Source of the DNA: Methanocalculus sp. | GTDB taxonomy: Archaea > Halobacteriota > Methanomicrobia > Methanomicrobiales > Methanocorpusculaceae | Length of the DNA stretch: 6,428 bases | NCBI RefSeq assembly: GCF_029762515.1 | Contig: NZ_JARVGN010000089.1 | Coordinates: 1-6,428 of the forward strand | Reading direction: 5' to 3' | Shown: in pieces, positions 4,331 through 6,428 of the stretch | Layout: each line of letters opens with the position of its first letter | Position numbering within the stretch: the stretch's first letter is position 1 | Position numbers and translations under genes: made by a program | The notes under the pieces: model-generated | Database searches by the model: none | Told to the model about the DNA's origin: nothing | What the model saw: the letters and a program-made list of their open reading frames with translations, nothing else

Positions 4331-5383
4331 TCATATATCTTCTTTTTCTTCGTTATTTTGCCCGGATGAGTTAATTTTACTCGCAGGTCTCTTATTTTGC
4401 TTCTTCTCTTTCCGGTAATATGAGAGGGGGTGGCTGATAAGTTTGCATTTTGCATTCTTCCCTGAACAGATCCCATGAGTCATCATGGTTGCACATGATG
4501 GTGTTGTATACCCGTCACTTCCCTGGCTGATGATATGATTCACCTGGTAGGATGTCACTTCAATATTGAAGTCACTCCCTTGTGAGAAGGTTCTGATAAT
4601 CTCTGTTACATCCATTCCAATGGTATGGAGGAATGTAGTCAATGCAAATCTCCCCGAATGGGTGAGATATTTTCCAGTAACAGCCGCTTCGAAGAGCGCA
4701 TGAATACAGGGTGGGAACCGTGACTCCTCGACATCCCCATACTCTTCAACGGTACGTTCGGCAATAATGGACTGGATAACCTGGAGATGAACAGACAGGC
4801 TGTCACAGACAGATTCGGGCAGGTCAAGAGGAAGTTGATCGAGGAGGAGTGTTCTGATCCGCTCACGGAGAAGAAGATCTTTCTCTTCTTCACTCAGAAA
4901 GACCTGTCCTTGTGATAGATCACGGTTCACAAGCCGGAAAGTGTCTTCCCGCAGTGTCTGTGTGATCTCGATATAGCGGGTGTAGGACATACTGTCTCCC
5001 AAAAGAGGCATATCCAGTTCCCGAAAGATATGAAGGCGAAGAGCATCGTTCTTCTCGATGGTCTGTAGGAAGAAGAATGCCCGTTCAGCCTCATATCTGG
5101 CAAGGGTCGCAATCCCTGAGCGGTTTTTTATGCAGGATACAAGAATTCTGGCAAGGCCATAACTGAGAATATCAAGGAATGGATCATCACTATCTGTCCA
5201 TGCCCTCCCTTTTTTTGACTGGGCGGCATCACGTATTCGATCCACTGCTGCATCAAGGTAGATCCGGTTCTCAGGGTTGCCGGTAATAGTGCGAAGAGAA
5301 TAACCACGTGATGCGATTACTTCCTGTGCTTCTTTTAAAAAAGGGTAGTGGGCAAGATCCTGCAGTTCAAGCCGGATTTTCAT
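4331..5383 (-). CDS. priL: DNA primase large subunit PriL
   Basis: Regulatory, Fe-S-containing subunit of the archaeal/eukaryal primase; partners with the catalytic PriS to make replication primers. The 350-residue length fits. The N-terminal helical part (1-220) includes the conserved AHYPFLKEA segment (11-19), DPFLDILSYGLARIL (67-81) and RYEAERA (96-102). The C-terminal domain carries four cysteines expected to bind [4Fe-4S]: Cys226 (FPPC), Cys297 (PSCATM), Cys306 (GIC) and Cys313 (AKC), followed by SHPLSYY (317-323). A 27-residue Lys/Glu/Asn/Gln-rich tail after that is probably disordered. The ATG at 5383 overlaps the pcn stop by 1 nt (TAATG), with GAGG 7 nt upstream inside pcn, so translation is coupled. 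PriS is not in the window. Confidence 0.95.
   Translation of the reverse strand: MKIRLELQDLAHYPFLKEAQEVIASRGYSLRTITGNPENRIYLDAAVDRIRDAAQSKKGRAWTDSDDPFLDILSYGLARILVSCIKNRSGIATLARYEAERAFFFLQTIEKNDALRLHIFRELDMPLLGDSMSYTRYIEITQTLREDTFRLVNRDLSQGQVFLSEEEKDLLLRERIRTLLLDQLPLDLPESVCDSLSVHLQVIQSIIAERTVEEYGDVEESRFPPCIHALFEAAVTGKYLTHSGRFALTTFLHTIGMDVTEIIRTFSQGSDFNIEVTSYQVNHIISQGSDGYTTPSCATMMTHGICSGKNAKCKLISHPLSYYRKEKKQNKRPASKINSSGQNNEEKEDI
4338..4359 (+). terminator. T-rich stretch, possible terminator for the small membrane protein gene
   Basis: A plus-strand run rich in T (including TCTTTTTCTT and TTATTTT) begins about 40 nt after the small gene's stop. It lies within the antisense of the priL 3' end, where the minus strand encodes a Lys/Glu-rich tail; the codon content alone can explain it, so the call is weak. 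Confidence 0.3.
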
Positions 5384-6126
5384 TAATCTGCCTCAATACG
5401 GGGTGCGAGGAGATAGGTGACACGCCCTTTGTCCTGGGCGATTGGGAAGAGGAACTGAACAGGATGATCAATTCCAAGTTGAATTTCTACAGTCTGGGAT
5501 CGCCCGATTACTTTCCCCATATCCTTGAGATAATCAAGTGAGAAGAGCGAACGTGCTTCTGCTGGTTGAACAAACTCGACATCGTCTTTTCCAAGTTCAA
5601 GTTTGATATTATCAGTATCTCCCTCGGCGATCATGGTAAAGAGGGAAATTTCAGGCTCAATCTTCAGTGCAATCTTATCAGAGACGACTGAGGCTGCTTT
5701 AATAGCATTGTTCAGTGTTTCTCCCGGAACCCTCACAACTGCAGGCAGATTGAGTGTTGGCGGGTTTGGATCTTTTCGAATCGTCTTTGTATCCAGAAGT
5801 GATATCGAATACCGGTAGCTTTTGAAACTTATCGCGAGTTTTTTACTTTCAGCATCCAGTTCAAGCTCGATAGGATCACTCTTTCCTACCATCCCGAGGA
5901 TATTCTTCAATTTCGCAATATCAAGTCCAATCTCAAGTTCTGTTGCAGCATATGACTGAAATGCACCTGCATCCAGCTCAAGTGAGATCATCGCAACATT
6001 TGAGGTGTCTACTGCCCGTGTGGTAAAACCCTTCTCACTTATATGAAGACGGCATTCACCAACCAGAGCTGATATGGCGTCGATCGATTCTCTGAACGTA
6101 TCTGCATCAATAGTTGCTTTTAACAT
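5383..6126 (-). CDS. pcn: DNA polymerase sliding clamp (PCNA)
   Basis: Ring-forming processivity factor that encircles DNA and docks polymerase, FEN1, ligase and RFC through PIP-box motifs. The 247 residues match archaeal PCNA (about 245-250). Diagnostic parts: GFTTRAVDTSNVAMISLEL (about 33-51), the LDIAKL strand, the interdomain connector near TKTIRKDPNPPTLNLP, SLDYLKDM in domain two and the C-terminal YLLAPRIEAD that lies under PIP-box peptides. A homotrimer is expected from the family. The ATG at 6126 is preferred to the GTG immediately before it (6129), because a GGGG stretch stands 6 nt upstream of the ATG but only 3 nt from the GTG; the difference is one residue. First gene of the pcn-priL operon, divergent from rlmE. 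Confidence 0.97.
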   Translation of the reverse strand: MLKATIDADTFRESIDAISALVGECRLHISEKGFTTRAVDTSNVAMISLELDAGAFQSYAATELEIGLDIAKLKNILGMVGKSDPIELELDAESKKLAISFKSYRYSISLLDTKTIRKDPNPPTLNLPAVVRVPGETLNNAIKAASVVSDKIALKIEPEISLFTMIAEGDTDNIKLELGKDDVEFVQPAEARSLFSLDYLKDMGKVIGRSQTVEIQLGIDHPVQFLFPIAQDKGRVTYLLAPRIEAD

Positions 6127-6163
6127 CACAAACCCCTTATCATATTGATACGAACTAAATACG

Positions 6164-6186
6164 GATAATTATATTGTTCTATTATC
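6164..6186. promoter_or_regulatory. Shared A/T-rich promoter region between pcn and rlmE
   Basis: The 126-bp divergent gap holds one strong A/T-rich block, AATTATATT (6167-6175), flanked by a 6-bp inverted repeat GATAAT/ATTATC (6164-6169 and 6181-6186). Read on the minus strand as AATATAATT it sits about 41 nt before the pcn ATG, giving a leader near 20 nt. On the plus strand it would give rlmE a leader near 55 nt. It is the best TATA candidate for either direction, and may serve both. Confidence 0.4.
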
Positions 6187-6252
6187 GACACACCCGATGA
6201 TAAATGATGTGTTACATTTCTTTCATTATTTTGATTGGGGAGAGGAGAGAAG

Positions 6253-6428
6253 ATGGGTTCACAATGGTCACGTGATTCGGCTTATACCAGAGCAACCGGT
6301 GAGGGATACAGATCTCGTGCTTCGTATAAACTGCTGGACATTCAGGCAAAATTCGGGATTATCCGTCCCACAGATTCGGTAATCGATCTTGGGTCTGCTC
6401 CCGGTTCATGGCTTCAGGTATTGAGGAA
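6253..6428 (+). CDS. rlmE: 23S rRNA (uridine-2'-O)-methyltransferase, RlmE/FtsJ family, 5' part only
   Basis: SAM-dependent 2'-O-methyltransferase acting on rRNA, where E. coli RlmE modifies U2552 of 23S rRNA. Only the first 58 codons are in the window, of about 200 expected. They contain the family's N-terminal signature EGYRSRASYKL (17-27), in which Lys26 corresponds to the first catalytic lysine of the K-D-K-E tetrad, and SAM-binding motif I, VIDLGSAPGSW (43-53). The ATG at 6253 is preceded by GGAG 5 nt upstream, and MGSQWSRDSAYTRA is a normal family start. An archaeal tRNA 2'-O-methyltransferase of the same fold (Trm7-like) is possible, but RlmE fits best. Divergent from pcn. Confidence 0.92.
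   Translation, partial: MGSQWSRDSAYTRATGEGYRSRASYKLLDIQAKFGIIRPTDSVIDLGSAPGSWLQVLR

Noticed and set aside
4117..4374. 85-residue plus-strand frame starting at ATG 4117
   Set aside because: His/Arg/Ser-rich translation without structure, only 4 nt from the ribosome binding site, and running into the priL 3' end; the frame at 4121 gives a coherent membrane protein.
6197..6382. 61-residue plus-strand frame overlapping the rlmE start
   Set aside because: No ribosome binding site seen, no recognisable motif, and it conflicts with the clear RlmE reading frame beginning at 6253.
1..6428. CRISPR array, tRNA/rRNA gene, insertion sequence, attachment site or defence system
   Set aside because: No spaced direct repeats, cloverleaf-like segments, transposase or nuclease-type proteins were found; every sizeable stretch is taken by a conserved housekeeping gene.

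Overview
The window reads as chromosomal DNA of a methanogenic euryarchaeon, most plausibly of the order Methanomicrobiales. Evidence for an archaeon is direct: a PCNA sliding clamp overlapping an archaeal/eukaryal-type DNA primase large subunit (PriL), ribosomal protein S17e (absent from bacteria), a stand-alone ThiN domain, A/T-rich TATA-box-like promoters and T-tract terminators. The order-level assignment rests on gene content and sequence resemblance recalled without a search. Coding density is high; no stretch over 300 bases lacks a gene. No tRNA, rRNA, CRISPR array, insertion sequence, transposase or phage gene is visible.

Layout. (1) Positions 1-2869, minus strand: a lysine/diaminopimelate cluster read in the order rps17e (ribosomal S17e) - dapA - dapB - 2[4Fe-4S] ferredoxin - asd. 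asd runs off the left edge, so its C-terminal part is missing. (2) Positions 2881-3973 (or 4063), minus strand: an HD-domain phosphohydrolase and a ThiN thiamine-phosphate synthase-like protein, overlapping by 8 nt and lying 11 nt upstream of rps17e. HD-thiN-rps17e-dapA-dapB therefore looks like one five-gene transcription unit; ferredoxin and asd each appear to have a promoter of their own. (3) Positions 4121-4297, plus strand: a 58-residue two-helix membrane protein with a clear Shine-Dalgarno site, divergent from the HD gene and convergent with priL. (4) Positions 4331-6126, minus strand: pcn-priL, a two-gene replication operon with a 1-nt stop/start overlap. (5) From 6253, plus strand: the start of an RlmE/FtsJ-type rRNA 2'-O-methyltransferase, divergent from pcn and cut by the right edge.

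How the genes work together. Asd makes aspartate semialdehyde, DapA condenses it with pyruvate, and DapB reduces the product to tetrahydrodipicolinate, the early part of lysine synthesis. The next enzyme (in methanogens usually the aminotransferase DapL) is not in the window. PCNA and PriL act at the replication fork. ThiN should join the two halves of thiamine phosphate; the coupled HD protein has no assigned substrate and is the most promising unknown here, together with the small membrane protein. Apart from those two, the window is ordinary conserved archaeal housekeeping DNA, and I did not find a convincing new defence, mobile or RNA system.
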